Under the pieces are notes generated by a model that was not told the origin of the DNA, made no database searches, and saw nothing but the letters and a program-made list of their open reading frames with translations. Position numbers and translations under genes: made by a program. A stretch of 64,000 nt of DNA from Achatina immaculata (Eukaryota; Mollusca; Gastropoda; Stylommatophora; Achatinidae): NCBI GenBank assembly GCA_009760885.1, contig CM019697.1:29442710-29506709 (forward strand). The letters are read 5' to 3'. Shown here piece after piece: positions 53,546-63,935 of the stretch. Every line of letters begins with the position of its first letter. Positions within the stretch are counted from its first letter, which is position 1.

Positions 53546-53794
53546 TGGAAAAATGATGACAAAGAAAGACCAAGCATAAACATTTTTTATTCACAACTAA
53601 TATAAACAAAAATCCGTAAACCTCACTATCATCCTTATCAAAATTGTTTTTGATAAACAGATAATTGTGAGTTTTTTAAAATCCCTTAAGTAAGGAAAAT
53701 AGAGTAAAACATAAACATAAAATAAATATTCTAGTTTTTTAATTTTTTTAATTAAATGTCAGCGTATGTATGAGGTCAGTGTGGCTATACTTAC

Positions 53795-53907
53795 AAGAAA
53801 AGAAGCCAGAATGACAAACACTGGCAGGTTCGGGCTCTCTTGTTTGTCTTGTTTAACTCTGACCGTACCACCTGAGCTTGCTGAGAGATGGCAGAATGAG
53901 ATCTCAT
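53795..53907 (-). CDS. Candidate exon with transmembrane segment
   Basis: Minus strand: acceptor TTATTTCCTTACAG, 113 bp, donor GTAAGT, a strong pair of sites. In the frame entered in phase 1 it encodes DEISFCHLSASSGGTVRVKQ, DKQESPN and LPVFVILASFL. The last part is a hydrophobic stretch that continues past the donor and would make a transmembrane helix. It ends in phase 0. A second frame (MRSHSAISQQAQVVRS) is also open. The short exon with a hydrophilic then hydrophobic order suggests a type I membrane protein. I do not recognise it and cannot join it to the exons at 32333-32806 with confidence. Confidence 0.4.
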
Positions 53908-53949
53908 CTGTAAGGAAATAATAGTTCATACAGTACTAGGCTAATATAA

Positions 53950-54190
53950 ACTGAGATTCTACTAGATAGAGATATAAATACAGACTGGTACAGTCTCTGC
54001 TAGACTGTTAGAGATATAGATTAACTGGTACAGTCTCTGCTAGACTGTTAGGGATCAATTGGCATAATCTCTGCTAAACTGGTAGAGATATAGATAGACT
54101 GGTACAGTTGTTGGTAAACTGGTGGCAATGTAGATAGACTGGTGAAGTCTTTGCTAGAGATATCTATAGACTGGCAGAAATTCAGCTAGA
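53950..54190. repeat. ~38-40-bp degenerate tandem repeat
   Basis: About five units share ACTGGTACAGTCTCTGCTAG and GAGATATAGAT. The first two are close copies, the rest drift. Non-coding. Confidence 0.85.
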
Positions 54191-54193
54191 CAG

Positions 54194-54600
54194 AGAATGA
54201 CAGATCATCATCATTATTATTATTATTTTATGCCATGATGGTCTAGCTTTGTCTGTCATGCTTCTCCATCTTGCGCGGTCCTTGGTGTTTCCAATTAGTT
54301 CAGATGCTTTTCCACGTCACTTGGTCAGTCCACTGGGATTTTTTTCTCTTGGCTTTTCTTTCGTTTTTCTTTTTGCCTTGAACTTTCCAGTATTGCTAGG
54401 TTCTCCAATTTCTGTCTTCTCATGACATTCCAAGAAATTTTGACTACCTTTTGCTTATCACTTTATCTAGTTTTCATTATTCTGAAACTTCTTTGAGGAC
54501 CTTTCACTTGTTTTTCTGTCTGTCCAGGAAATGTGTTGCATCTTTCACCAAAACCATATCTCTGTTACTTTCAATTTCTTTGTCATCTTTTTTTTTTTTT
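54194..54600 (-). mobile_element. LINE-D 3' fragment with ATG/AAT tail
   Basis: Minus strand: FLGHVMRRQKLENLAILESS near 54400-54460, then a region equivalent to N-x-x-RDRAKWRSM (ETPRTAQDGEAWQTKLDHHG) near 54245-54300, and a microsatellite tail of ATA/ATG units at 54194-54225. It is the end of an RTE-like LINE of the LINE-D type. Confidence 0.65.
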
Positions 54601-54635
54601 TGACCGTTCAAGTTTCATAATCATATACCAATATT

Positions 54636-54960
54636 CTCTCTCTCTCTCTCTCTCTCTGAATTTTTAGGTGCCTAAGGCACCTAAGGGTTTCCCACAAATG
54701 CCTGTCCTTCATCTTTTTTTCCACTTTTGTCCAGGTAAGCTCTCTATTACACAATGTCATTTCTGTTGTTCTCCTCCATGTCTCTTTTGGTCTACTCTTA
54801 CTCCCATTTCCTGAGATGTACATTTCAGTGCTCTTGTTGGTAATGGTTGGCTCTATATTGCCTGTAATACTCTTGTTCTCATTTTTAGGAACATCTTAGT
54901 ACCTCCTCCATGTCTTATCTATGATTTATTTAACTTGTGCACTGCCATCAGCTGTTATTG
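54636..54960 (-). mobile_element. RTE-B 3' fragment with (GA)n tail
   Basis: It matches the 3' end of the RTE-B copy at 45476-50144: the (CT)n run on plus at 54636-54656, then GGTGCCTAAGGCACC, CACAAATGCCTGTCCTTCAT and CTCCATGTCTCTTTTGGTCT. The minus strand reads KSRPKETWRRTTEMTLCNRE and LTWTKVEKKMKDRHLWETLR. It is truncated at the 5' side. Confidence 0.8.
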
Positions 54961-55451
54961 TTGTTCCAAGCTAACTAAATTTATTTAGTCAGTTCTTCCT
55001 GTTTGAAAGGATGTTGCAATCTGGTATGTTTATGATGTTTACTCTTTTCAGTATTACCATTGTTTCTGCCTTGTTGCTGTTTAGCTGTAGGCCTATTTTA
55101 TTGCTAGACTGACAGTCAGCTAGATTTTAGGTAGGCTGATGGATTATTCAAGCCATTGTCTCATTTCAGCCAAGAAGTACGTCTGTTTGAGTCTCCATAT
55201 TATATCCGTTTGGTTACAATGAGTGTGTTCATGAAAGTAAAATCCTAATTCAGAGCAGTGAATTATTAATATTATGAAATGAGCCATACATAAAATGAAA
55301 TAATCTAACTCCAGAAATTGGAAATTTGTTTTCTGGAGTGGATGCACACCATATATATATTCTGGAAGCTATTTGCATATTTGTACCTCATTTCATAATT
55401 TACATATTTGTATGAAACAAGTCAAAATTATATCACATAAACACTTTGAAA
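54961..55451. other. Non-coding stretch / possible 3' UTR
   Basis: AT-rich DNA. The right part may be 3' untranslated sequence of the minus-strand gene ending at 55452. No canonical AATAAA was found close to the stop. Confidence 0.35.
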
Positions 55452-55980
55452 TCATATGGATAAATGTGACTTTGTTGACTCACAAGAATCCGGAATGTCA
55501 GAAAGTGTTGGAAGAAAGTTATTCTGAGCTGCAAGCTCCCCTTTCATGTCTTCAGTGTCTTCTTCATTGGAATCTAAGGTGTAAAGCACCAGACTAGCAG
55601 TGTCATCTGCTTGTTTTTCTGTTATAATTCTTGGTTTCATGACAGGAGGTGCTGCCAACAAGATCTCAAGCTTTGGTACTTGTGGGCCTTGCAATGGACC
55701 ATTAATGCAAGAAGACTCCGACAAACCCTGCGATGAGATAATCACTGACGCTTCTGTTGAATGTAAAGTTGGTTCAATGTTAACTACAGAAGCTTTGGTA
55801 TCAATGCTGCCTGAGCATAACTTGTTCAGTGAAGTATCTAGAATTATATCTGCTACAGAAGAAGGGGAATGGGCATCTGAAGCTGGTGAAACTACCTCCA
55901 TACGAAAGTAGTCCCATGTACTATCATCTAACTCGATCATGCCTGTGTCATAGTCAGAAATGCTTTCCATGGTTTCAATC
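55452..55980 (-). CDS. Unrecognised gene, 3'-terminal coding exon
   Basis: Minus strand: acceptor TTTTTTGCCATTTCAG (AG at 55981-55982), then a 176-residue open stretch to a stop at 55452-55454. It begins IETMESISDYDTGMIELDDS and TWDYFRMEVVSPASDAHSPS, continues with Ser/Thr- and acid-rich sequence (SLVLYTLDSNEEDTEDMKGE), and ends CESTKSHLSI. There is no repeat similarity and no hydrophobic segment, so it is a real host exon candidate rather than transposon debris. The acidic, low-complexity character suggests a disordered tail such as a receptor cytoplasmic tail or an activation domain; the tyrosines (SDYDT, WDYFRM) could be signalling sites. That is inference. The family was not recognised. 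Confidence 0.6.
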
Positions 55981-56185
55981 TGAAATGGCAAAAAATAAGA
56001 TCATGTATTAATTTATTATTCATCTATCTTGTTTCGTTCCCTTTCACATGTACCTTTCCATTTGTCATTCATTCATTCATTCATTTGCATGCCCCTTGTG
56101 GAGCTTTGCCTCCCTAACAGCACTCCTATAGGCCTCTTGGTTGTGAGCAAGATGGCCTGTTGATGATGCAATCATTTACAGATTA

Positions 56186-56749
56186 TCAATGATGTCTTGC
56201 AGCCATCTTTGCCTTGGTCTTCCTCTCTTTCTCTTTTCCCATTATGCACCCTTCCAAGACTGTCTTCTCTAGATTATCATGACATTTAATGTGTCCAAAA
56301 TATTTAAGTTTTCTCTGTTTAATACTCTTTACTAGCCAGCCTTCTTTAATATTAAGTCCTTGTAGTATGGATATATTTGTTCTTTTTTGTGTCCATGATA
56401 TTTGAAGAACTCTTCTGTAGCATTTACATTCAAAGGCATTTATATGTTTCTCAGCTGTTTTGTTAAGTGTCCAGGTCTCACAGCCATATGCTGCGACGGA
56501 AAAGATGCATGCCCTTAAAAATCTTATTTTTGTAGTTCTGTCTGTTCCTCTCCACAGATTCTTTAGTTGTTTTACTTTCTGAAGAGCGATAGATGTCCTC
56601 CTTTTAATTTCCCTCATTGTATCTCCATTATTAGTTAGTAGTGATCCAAGATACTCAAAACTCTCCACTTCTTCCAATTTGTCCTCATTGATACATATTT
56701 CAGCTCCCTTGTTTGTTTTGTCAGTTGTCATCAATTTAGTTTTCTTCAC
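56186..56749 (-). pseudogene. RTE-A thumb and C-terminal domain
   Basis: 187-residue frame: VESFEYLGSLLTNNGDTMRE, VKQLKNLWRGTDRTTKIRF, YGCETWTLNKTAEKHINAFE and GLNIKEGWLVKSIKQRKLKY. It then breaks in the basic motif (GKEKERKTKAKMAARHH*), where other copies read GKRKRGRPRRRWLQD, so a small deletion shifts the frame near 56235. Confidence 0.8.
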
Positions 56750-56767
56750 ATTAAGATAGAGGTTTTG

Positions 56768-57352
56768 CTAGTCACTATTCTTACAGACTGACATAATTAG
56801 TTTTTCCATTCTGTTTTGTGTTGTGGACAGTAATACTGTGTCATCAGCATATCTAATCTCTGGTATTTCATAACATCCAATTGTTATGGCATCATAATAT
56901 TCTTTGTCTACATCTTCTCTAACATTCCTTATTATATTTTCAGTATACAAGTTAAATAAGTAAGGCATCAATATGCACCCCTGACAGATCCCTTGTTTTA
57001 TGTCAAACCAAGTTGTTGTTTCACTATTTATTCTTACTGCTGCTTGTTGGTCTAGATACAGCAGTGATGTTAATTGTATCAAATGTATTGGAAATCCCAT
57101 TTTTTCCATTATTTCCCAAAGTTTCTGGTGTTGTACACATTCAAATGACTTTGAGTAGTCTATAAAAGATAAATATAGATTCACATTAATCTCTCTGCAT
57201 TTCTCTATTATTAATCTTATATTGATTATATGATCTCTTGATCCTCTGCCTTGCCCGAAACCAGCTTGGACCATATTGACTTCTTCTTCTATTTTCTTAC
57301 AAAGTCTACCCATTATGATTTTTAACAGAATTTTACTGGCATGACTAATCAA
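56768..57352 (-). pseudogene. RTE-A RT palm, open frame
   Basis: 194 residues: MISHASKILLKIIMGRLCKK, VNMVQAGFGQGRGSRDHIIN, LYLSFIDYSKSFECVQHQKL, ICQGCILMPYLFNLYTENII and IRYADDTVLLSTTQNRMEKL. The catalytic aspartates are present (FIDYSKSFE, YADD). A stop (CAAAACCTCTA context, 56769) separates it from the thumb frame. The best preserved RTE-A palm in the window. Confidence 0.82.
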
Positions 57353-57559
57353 GGCAACAGTTCTGTAGTTTATGCATAATTTCAGGTTACCTTTTTTTGG
57401 CAGTGGTATGAATACAGTTCTTTTCCATTCATTTGGCCAAATACCTTAAGGCCATATCTTTTTACATAGTGCATGATAGATTGTTGCACATTCCTTTCCT
57501 CTTGCTTTAATAAGTTCAGCTGTTATCTCATCACATCCTGGTGATTTACCATTTGTCAC

Positions 57560-58120
57560 TTAAGTAAAAATCTTTTTTTTTTCTTCTACATTCCATATGA
57601 CAGCAAGCTTGCAGATGACAATTACAGAACTGCCATCAGTACCACAACATTGTAAATATCATTTGTTTTTATTGCACAATTAATTATTATCCTGATCATC
57701 TTTCAATCATCATTTTCATTGTTACCATCATTATTACACCATTACCACAGATGTGATTAGCACTGTCAATAGTTGATAATTTCATGCCATACAAAACTGA
57801 CATCTAAATAGCGAAGTGGTTACTGCATTCATCTCTCATTGCTGGTGATTTGAAGAGGGCCAACTATGGAAATGAATTTCCAGCTTCTTGAGCTGTGGAA
57901 GGAAAGTGGCCACCCATAATGTTTTTTACATCACCCTCTAATGTGCTGACAGGCAAAGGAAAATATGGGCATCAACTTCACATATCCACACTGCCTCTAG
58001 GGCATGATAGGTCTATTGTTACTAATTAGTCATACAAATAAATACTCAGAACTGACGTAAAATATAATTAGATTTTAATAAAGGTAGGAACAGCCTTATT
58101 CATTAAGAGGTACACAGTGA
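57560..58120. other. Non-coding stretch
   Basis: AT-rich sequence between the RTE-A copy and the second full-length mariner. Nothing recognised. Confidence 0.4.
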
Positions 58121-58125
58121 ATATA

Positions 58126-59417
58126 TGAGGGGTATTCAGAAAGTAATGCACCACTTTTTCTCAGGAGTTGTTTATTTAAAAAGCATGAAATTTATACACA
58201 ATATACATGGATATGTCATGTAAACATTGGTATTATTCAACATAATCCCCATCAACTTGTCTGACTTTACGCCATCACGAAACAAGTGCATGTATTCCTA
58301 GCCCATACCAGATTTTTCTCTTGATTATGTAGCCATTTCTTCACTGCATTAATCACATCTTCAAATCATACCCCTCAGAGTATATCTTTAAGTGGACCAA
58401 ACACATGGAAATGAGACAGTGCCTAATTGGGACTATAGGATGGATGGGGTAGTACAGTCCAACCCAATTTGTTGATCACTTCCCATGTTGCCAGACTTGT
58501 GTGAGGGCGTGCATTGTTGTGAAGGAGAAGCAGGTCTGCTGGATTCTTGTATGGCCAAACTCTGCAAAAAGGTTGATTGAGTTTTTTAAATGTCTTAATG
58601 TAAGCTTGCGAATTGATTGTCTCTTCTCTTGGCATGACATCCACAAGAATCACACCTTCAATGTCTCAAAAGACAGTGATAATGACCTTTCCAGCTGAAG
58701 GAGTTGTCATGAATTTCTTCCTTTGTGATGATTGCGGATGATGCCACTCCACTGACTGTCTTTTTGTCTCAGGTTCAAAATGATGTGCCCAAGTTTCGTC
58801 ACATGTTATGATTTTTACCAAAAAGTTCTCTCCATTAGCACTGAAATGCTCCAACAATTCAGAAGAAATTGCTTTCCTTTGCAATTGATGTTCATTTGTG
58901 AGACTTCAAGGAACCCATCTTGTGCAAACCTTAGAAATTCTGAGAGCTTTTATAACTGCATTTGCACTACCAGTGCTGACTGACAGCTTTAAGGCCAATT
59001 GTTGCCTATCAGTAAGAATGATGGGCTCAGAGCATTTCAACATTTCTGCCTTGGTGGCAGGACATCCACAGCAACTCCTTATCTCCACTTATTGATTCTC
59101 TGATTCTCTGAACCCAGTGACTGACTGTACTCCTGTCAACTGCGAAACTTCCATACACATCACATAAATGATTGTGAATGTTCACAACAGTTTCCTTCTC
59201 TGCAACAAAAATTCTATCACAATTTGCTGCTTATACTGCAAGTTGCTAACACGCTCCATTTCAATGGTTAGGGCAACCATATTCTTTGGCCGGTTGTGGT
59301 GCAATAAGGTTCACACAATCGGCACATGCAATATTTAAAGTGTGCAAAATTTCATGCCTCTATCTTCATTATTAGCTGAAAAAAATGATGTGGTGCATTA
59401 CTTTATGAACGCCCTCG
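58126..59417 (-). mobile_element. Full-length mariner element
   Basis: 1292 bp with inverted ends: TGAGGGGTATTCAGAAAGTA at 58126 and, inverted, CGAGGGCGTTCATAAAGTAA ending at 59417; about 29 bp align with four mismatches. Flanked by TA (58124-58125, 59418-59419). It belongs to a different mariner subfamily from the element at 51396, with distinct ends and transposase. Minus-strand transposase remains cover the full length but are broken. Confidence 0.92.
58423..59260 (-). pseudogene. Mariner transposase pseudogene, second subfamily
   Basis: Minus-strand blocks: an N-terminal region near 59260-59100, PIILTDRQQLALKLSVSTGS (59020-59035 and on), HQLQRKAISSELLEHFSANG, then ITCDETWAHHFEPETKRQSV (58770-58830; first catalytic Asp in CDETW). 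SAGKVIITVF follows, then LVDVMPREETINSQAYIKTF, LLLLHNNARPHTSLATWEVI (58500-58560) and TVLPHPSYSPN. The second catalytic position reads HNNARPHT where HDNARPHT is normal, so the Asp is replaced by Asn. Frames change several times and a stop follows SYSPN. The gene is dead. Confidence 0.87.
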
Positions 59418-59479
59418 TACTTAAGATTTAGAAAATACTCAATGAAAGAAAGAATAGATCTACTTTTCATCCCACTATA

Positions 59480-59905
59480 TTATAAATCCATTAACTTTAT
59501 CTAGTCTGTTCATCTTTATCTCAGCTTGATAACCATTGTACTTCTCTCCTGCTTTCCCCTCTCTCCATCCCACTTTACTATCAACCAGTCAGACCAAGCA
59601 CATAACTCTACATACAAGCATCTACAATGCTTTACAGTTACAGTCTCTTGGATGCAGCTTCACACAAGTCAAAAGATAATTAACAACCTATTTATTTCTC
59701 TTTTAATTTCTTATGTGTTTCACACCATACATGTACATTTAGACTTTCTCTTCTTTTGCTACTTCTTTGTCCTGCATATTTTTGTATGAATAAGGCATAA
59801 GCCAAAACATTACAACTGTTTACTTCATTAATGAATAAAGATATTACCACCGTTTCTGAAGTGTAATTATTTGTTATTACAGCTTTGGTGCAGTGGCTTA
59901 GCTAT
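59480..59905 (+). mobile_element. PLE 3'-terminal fragment
   Basis: It resembles the PLE end at 29780-30180: a C/T-rich stretch, TACATTTAGACTTTCTC, then TTTTTGTATGAATAAGGCAT, AAGCCAAAACATTACAAC and TTAATGAATAAAGATATT. It ends with GCTTTGGTGCAGTGGCT (59883-59899), also found at 63648-63664. It contains a decayed hammerhead-like core (59785-59816). Confidence 0.65.
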
Positions 59906-60021
59906 ATTTCTATTCTTTTATGTACTTATATTTGAAAGCTGATGTAAGTAACAAACAATATAATAATAACACATGAATACCAGCACTAAAACTTCCCATG
60001 CAAAGATAAGTGATTTCTCAC

Positions 60022-60056
60022 CTTATTCCGCCCTTTGCCTTTTGCTTTTCTTTTAC
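60022..60056 (-). CDS. Possible 35-bp upstream exon
   Basis: Minus strand: a T-rich tract and ATAG acceptor (AG at 60057-60058), 35 bp, then AAG/GTGAG donor. In one frame it encodes KRKAKGKGRNK and ends in phase 0, which fits the phase-0 start of the exon at 55980. A strongly basic patch here would be a nuclear signal or a stop-transfer anchor. The exon is short and the call depends on splice sites alone. Confidence 0.3.
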
Positions 60057-60281
60057 CTATTTTGAAAAAAAAATTTTTTTAATTCCACAGTCAGTGACCA
60101 TTATAAATTGTTTTTCAATGAAGTTTATTATTTACTTAATTCATTAATGTCTTCCATTTGTTGTTGGCAGACATGGTTTTATTAACTGATTATATACTGA
60201 AGCGTCTGATAATAAATATCATACCTGCCTCTTACTTTATACACCTTATTATCAAAGTTCAAATAAACATTGCTCTCTGGG

Positions 60282-61500
60282 TCATCATCATCATTATCAT
60301 CAGGTGTCATGTCAACTGGTGCTGGCTATTATGGTTCTCCAGAGTACACGATCTTTCATGCAGGCCATCAGCTCAGTTGGTGATCTCTTCTCACACCATC
60401 TCATCAGACTGTCCAGTATCATTTCTCTTGGTCTTCCTCTGGATCCTCTTCCTTCTATTTTTCCTGTTATAAAATTTTCAATGCCCCCTCTTCTCATTGC
60501 ATGTCCTATGATAGTACATTTTTGACAAGATTTTTTGTCTCTCCAGCTCTTCTCCTACATTCTTAACTAGTTATTTTTGCTGTTCAGGGGATTCACAACA
60601 TTCTTCTAATAAACCACATTTCTACTGCTTCCAATGATTTTTTTGCAGACCTGCCTATTGTCCATGATTCACTTCCATATAATAAGATAGGTTCAATATA
60701 GCATTTTAGGACTCATTTTCTAACACTCATTGATAAGGATGTGTTGCATAATATGTTTCTCATTCCCTGAAATGCAGTCTTGCTTGGCCTATTCTGTTCC
60801 TAATTTTTGTTCTGCATTTCCTATCTGAAGTTATTACTGCTCCAAGGTATTTAAATTTCTGCACCTGCTTTAGAATAGTTCAATTTAATTTTATACTGCA
60901 TGTTGGTGGATTCTGTTTCTTAGATATAACCATAGTCTTTGTCTTTTTGATATTAAAAGTAAGGGCTTTCTGTTCACTTCCTTTATCAACTTTATCCAAG
61001 AGATTTTGCAGGTCTTATTGCTTCTCAGCTATCAGTACTGTGTCGTCAGGATACAGAACGTTGTTAATATTGTATCCTCCAATTTTTAGACCTGGTTCTG
61101 TGGTGATCATTCTTAGAATATTCTCGCTGTACAGAAAAAAAGGTCTGGAGATAGTATACACCCTTGTCGCACCCCTCGTTTTATAGGTTGATATTTTCCA
61201 GTTTTATTTTCAACTCAAATTTCTACCTCTTGCTGCCAGTATAGATGTTTTACAATTCTCAGGTCTTTGCCGTCTATACTGATATCTTCGAGCATTTAAT
61301 AATTTCATTATGTTTCACCTTGTCAAATGCCAGGGTGTAATTAATGAAGCATAAGTAGAGATCTTTCTGTACTTCTAAAGCTATTTCTGTTAGTGTTCGT
61401 AAAGCATAAATGGCACTTCCTTCAACAAATCCAAATTGGGTAATGTTTAGGATTCTTCTATGCTGACTTACGCCTGGCCATCAGAAAAATTACTTTGTAC
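60282..61500 (-). mobile_element. LINE-D copy, RT to 3' end
   Basis: Minus strand: RT palm (RGVRQGCILSPDLFFLYSEN, near 61120-61190), catalytic motif LYPDDTVLIAEKQ near 61040-61080 (P for A before DD), then ALTFNIKKTKTMVISKK near 60920-60970 and FKYLGAVITSDRKCRTKIRN near 60800-60860. The C-terminal block reads KIEGRGSRGRPREMILDSLM (60400-60460) and MKDRVLWRTIIASTS. The tail is a run of ATG units (60282-60302). Multiple stops, so inactive. Confidence 0.75.
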
Positions 61501-61504
61501 CTTC

Positions 61505-62380
61505 TCACATTTGGTCCTCGACATGAAAACGCTTGATAACGTTGGCCACAGATACAAGTATGTTTTCTTATTCAGCAAGTATTAATTTTTATGTGATGTA
61601 CTCTGGAATAAATTTCTATTAAATCTTGAAATCTAAGTTTATAAAAAATATGTCACCAAGATCTTAGGCCATAAAAGGTAATGAAAGAAAACTGATCAAT
61701 AATTTTATAGTTGGAGAAATTCCTAGAGGATACTGGATATTGTATACACAGTAAACTTAGATGTCACAAAAAATGGAGAAGTGTGTATGTGTGTGAACAT
61801 AAATGGCAAACAAGAAAGAACTGCTACAGCATGTATGGGATTATCTGATTGGCTAATATATTATATTATTGGCTAATATAATCTAATTGGCTAATGTAAG
61901 CCATTTAGATGCAAACATGTGAGTGGAAATGAAATTTCACTGGTCACAGGTTTTGAAAAGCAAAAGTCCCCCAAAACTCCATAACAGAAACCAGAACATA
62001 GCCTTGCAGAGCAGACAAGCTGCTCAAGGTAAATGCTCAAGCTGCTAAAATGTGATCAGTCAAAATTTTCATCACTCTGATAAAGCCGAAGGTTAATGAT
62101 GTCATTAGAAGGATGACCACCTGGTATATTGCTCAGTGCAGCTGTTGACCTAGAATTTAATTACACAGACATGGGAACATTTGGTAACTTGCAAAAGATT
62201 GTGTTGAATCATTTGTTATTGTGTTCTCTCACTGAAGTGTGTTTACAATCTGAATCCACAAAAATAAAAACAAAAGAAATGAAATTAAAGAAATGAATAT
62301 GCCATTAACAATAAGCAAAGAAGGCATATTCAATTAATAATACGCAACAAAATTAAACGCAGGCAAAGGAATGATACAAA
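61505..62380. other. Non-coding stretch
   Basis: AT-rich DNA. A local direct repeat of TATTATTGGCTAATATAATC-like units lies at 61845-61900. No gene was recognised. Confidence 0.45.
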
Positions 62381-62384
62381 TGTA

Positions 62385-62515
62385 ATATCCACCCTCATTT
62401 ATGCACGTGAAAGCTGGAAATCAACTAAAGAAATAAACAAGAAATTAGACTCTTCTGAAAACAAATGCCTCAGGAAAATGCTCGACATAAAGTGGAATAA
62501 CATTTTTTTTATGAA
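62385..62515 (+). mobile_element. LINE-C fragment
   Basis: About 130 bp matching LINE-C near 11880-12010: AATATCCACCCTCATTTATG, AAATCAACTAAAGAAATA, AAATGCCTCAGGAAAATGCT. It stops at GGAATAAC. Confidence 0.75.
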
Positions 62516-62574
62516 CAGACTGAATGCCATGCACCTTTAAATGTTATTAATATTCTGTGAAATGTTTATATTAA

Positions 62575-63360
62575 CGCTTTATGGCAGATACCATTCTTTG
62601 TTTTCCATTTTAGTGTATATATAAAAAGTTATAGAATTTCCAAGCCGAGAACATGTCACATAAAGTTCTCCATGTGAAATATAAGAAATTTTTAAATTGA
62701 TGTCTGTAACTATGTGAAACTGTCACTGCACGGATAGATTAACAGGAGACTGAAGCTGTTTAAATTCAAAGGGCAGATAGATAGGACGGGCGGAATTCTA
62801 GGTATGAGGACATTCTGAGATGAAACAGAAATTCTAATACAAAGCTTTATCTGGGTCTATAACTATATCTAAAAAACACATACTCAATGCAGATACCTGC
62901 CAGCAGACTTTTAATCTTCAGTTTGATTTTGTTCACGCGGTCTTTTTTGGGACAAAAATAGTTTTCATACAAAGCCACCCATGCAGTCTGTAATTCTTTT
63001 GTATGTCTTGGAAAACTTGCTTTATGTCCATCGATGGAATCAATTATGTTTGCAGAAGTTGCATGGAAATGGTATTGGTTCTGTGTAAGAATCTACAACT
63101 GCCTTGTAATCACCTAAATCTATCAAGTATTTCGAGAATATTGCAGCAGAACTTGCTTTTACGTGAATTCTGATGTTTGTATTGAGTGTGAGCTTCAGTA
63201 CTTGTCTCCAAATGTGTGACACTTTGAGAAAAGCATCCAGCCATCGGCAGGTGTTGACCATGGAATTAACAAACATAAAGGCACCCGTGAAGTTGACAAC
63301 TATTCCTCCCATCAGATGTTTACTGGAACGAAGGTCCTGAAGTGTTCGGTCCAGAGTCTC
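62575..63360 (-). pseudogene. Helitron PIF1-like helicase C-terminal relic
   Basis: Minus-strand blocks follow the C-terminal half of a Helitron Rep/helicase in order. TLETLDRTLQDLRSSKHLMG (63300-63358) is followed by GGIVVNFTGAF, where LSGDFRQ is expected, so the Q motif is lost. LDAFLKVSHIWRQVLKLTLN and TNIRIHVKASSAAIFSKYLI come next, then LDGDYK-type sequence. KDRVNKIKLKIKSLLAG lies near 62885-62960, ENVLIPRIPP near 62780-62815, and SHGELYVTCSRLGNSITFYI near 62600-62680. PIF1-type helicase drives rolling-circle transposition. The N-terminal Rep nuclease is absent and frames shift repeatedly, so this is an old remnant. No Helitron 3' hairpin with CTRR was found. Confidence 0.8.
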
Positions 63361-63364
63361 TAAT

Positions 63365-63690
63365 GTTTTCTACACCCTCTACACTCCACTATGCGCATTT
63401 CTGACACACAGCGTCGGACAAGCCACAGCTTCTTACAAGTTACAGCTAAGTGCTCTATTCATTTTACTTGTTTTTTTTTTTTAATACAGCATTCATATGA
63501 ATTTATACTTTATCTCCTCTCTCTCTATTTCTTTGTCTTGTGTGTTTTTGTATAATTAAGGCTCAGTTCGAAACGTCACAACGTCAATTACTCTTTAAGT
63601 AATAAAGGTGTTTCTACTTTTTCCTAGTTATGCATTTTGGTATCACAGCTTTAGTGCAGTGGCTCCGTGTATAGTTATACACTCATACAC
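63365..63690 (+). mobile_element. PLE 3'-terminal fragment, best preserved
   Basis: It matches 29930-30180: CTGACACACAGCGTCGGACA, AGCCACAGCTTCTTACAAGT, TACAGCTAAGTGCTCTATTC, then ATGAATTTATACTTTATCTC. The hammerhead-like core (63550-63580) keeps TCGAAACGTCACAAC. The end includes GCTTTAGTGCAGTGGCT (63648-63664). It abuts the Helitron remnant. Confidence 0.72.
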
Positions 63691-63759
63691 TAATTATTGT
63701 GTGTTACTCTACTGAGCCTGGTAAAAGACGACGATTCACTGCGGAAGCAAAAAGGCCTT

Positions 63760-63935
63760 TCCCGATTCTTTGACTATATCATATATATGACTCTTTACTC
63801 AAATCCCGATTCTTTGAATATATCATATATATGATTTTTTACTCAAATCCCGATTCTTTGACTATATCATATATATGATTCTTTACTTAAATCTCGATTC
63901 TTTGACTGTATCATATATATGACTCTTTACGCAAA
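63760..63935. repeat. 44-bp tandem repeat, four copies
   Basis: Units start at 63760, 63804, 63848 and 63892, each with CGATTCTTTGACTATATCAT or a close variant and ATATATGA. A partial fifth begins at 63936. The ATATATGAT core is self-complementary in part. Confidence 0.95.

Larger units (their letters stand above)
56068..57548 (-). mobile_element. RTE-A copy, minus strand, with duplication
   Basis: A 5'-truncated RTE-A from the RT fingers (CQAGFGQGRGSRDHIINIR-like, 57220-57280) to the tail (ATTCATTCATTCATTCATTT on plus at 56068). The palm frame 56768-57352 and thumb/C-terminal frame 56186-56749 are both long and open, with the catalytic IRYADDTVLLSTTQ intact. The flanks share CCATTTGTCA (56058-56067 and 57549-57558); part of this may be microhomology with RTE-A itself. 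It lies in the proposed intron between 55980 and 60022. Confidence 0.87.
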
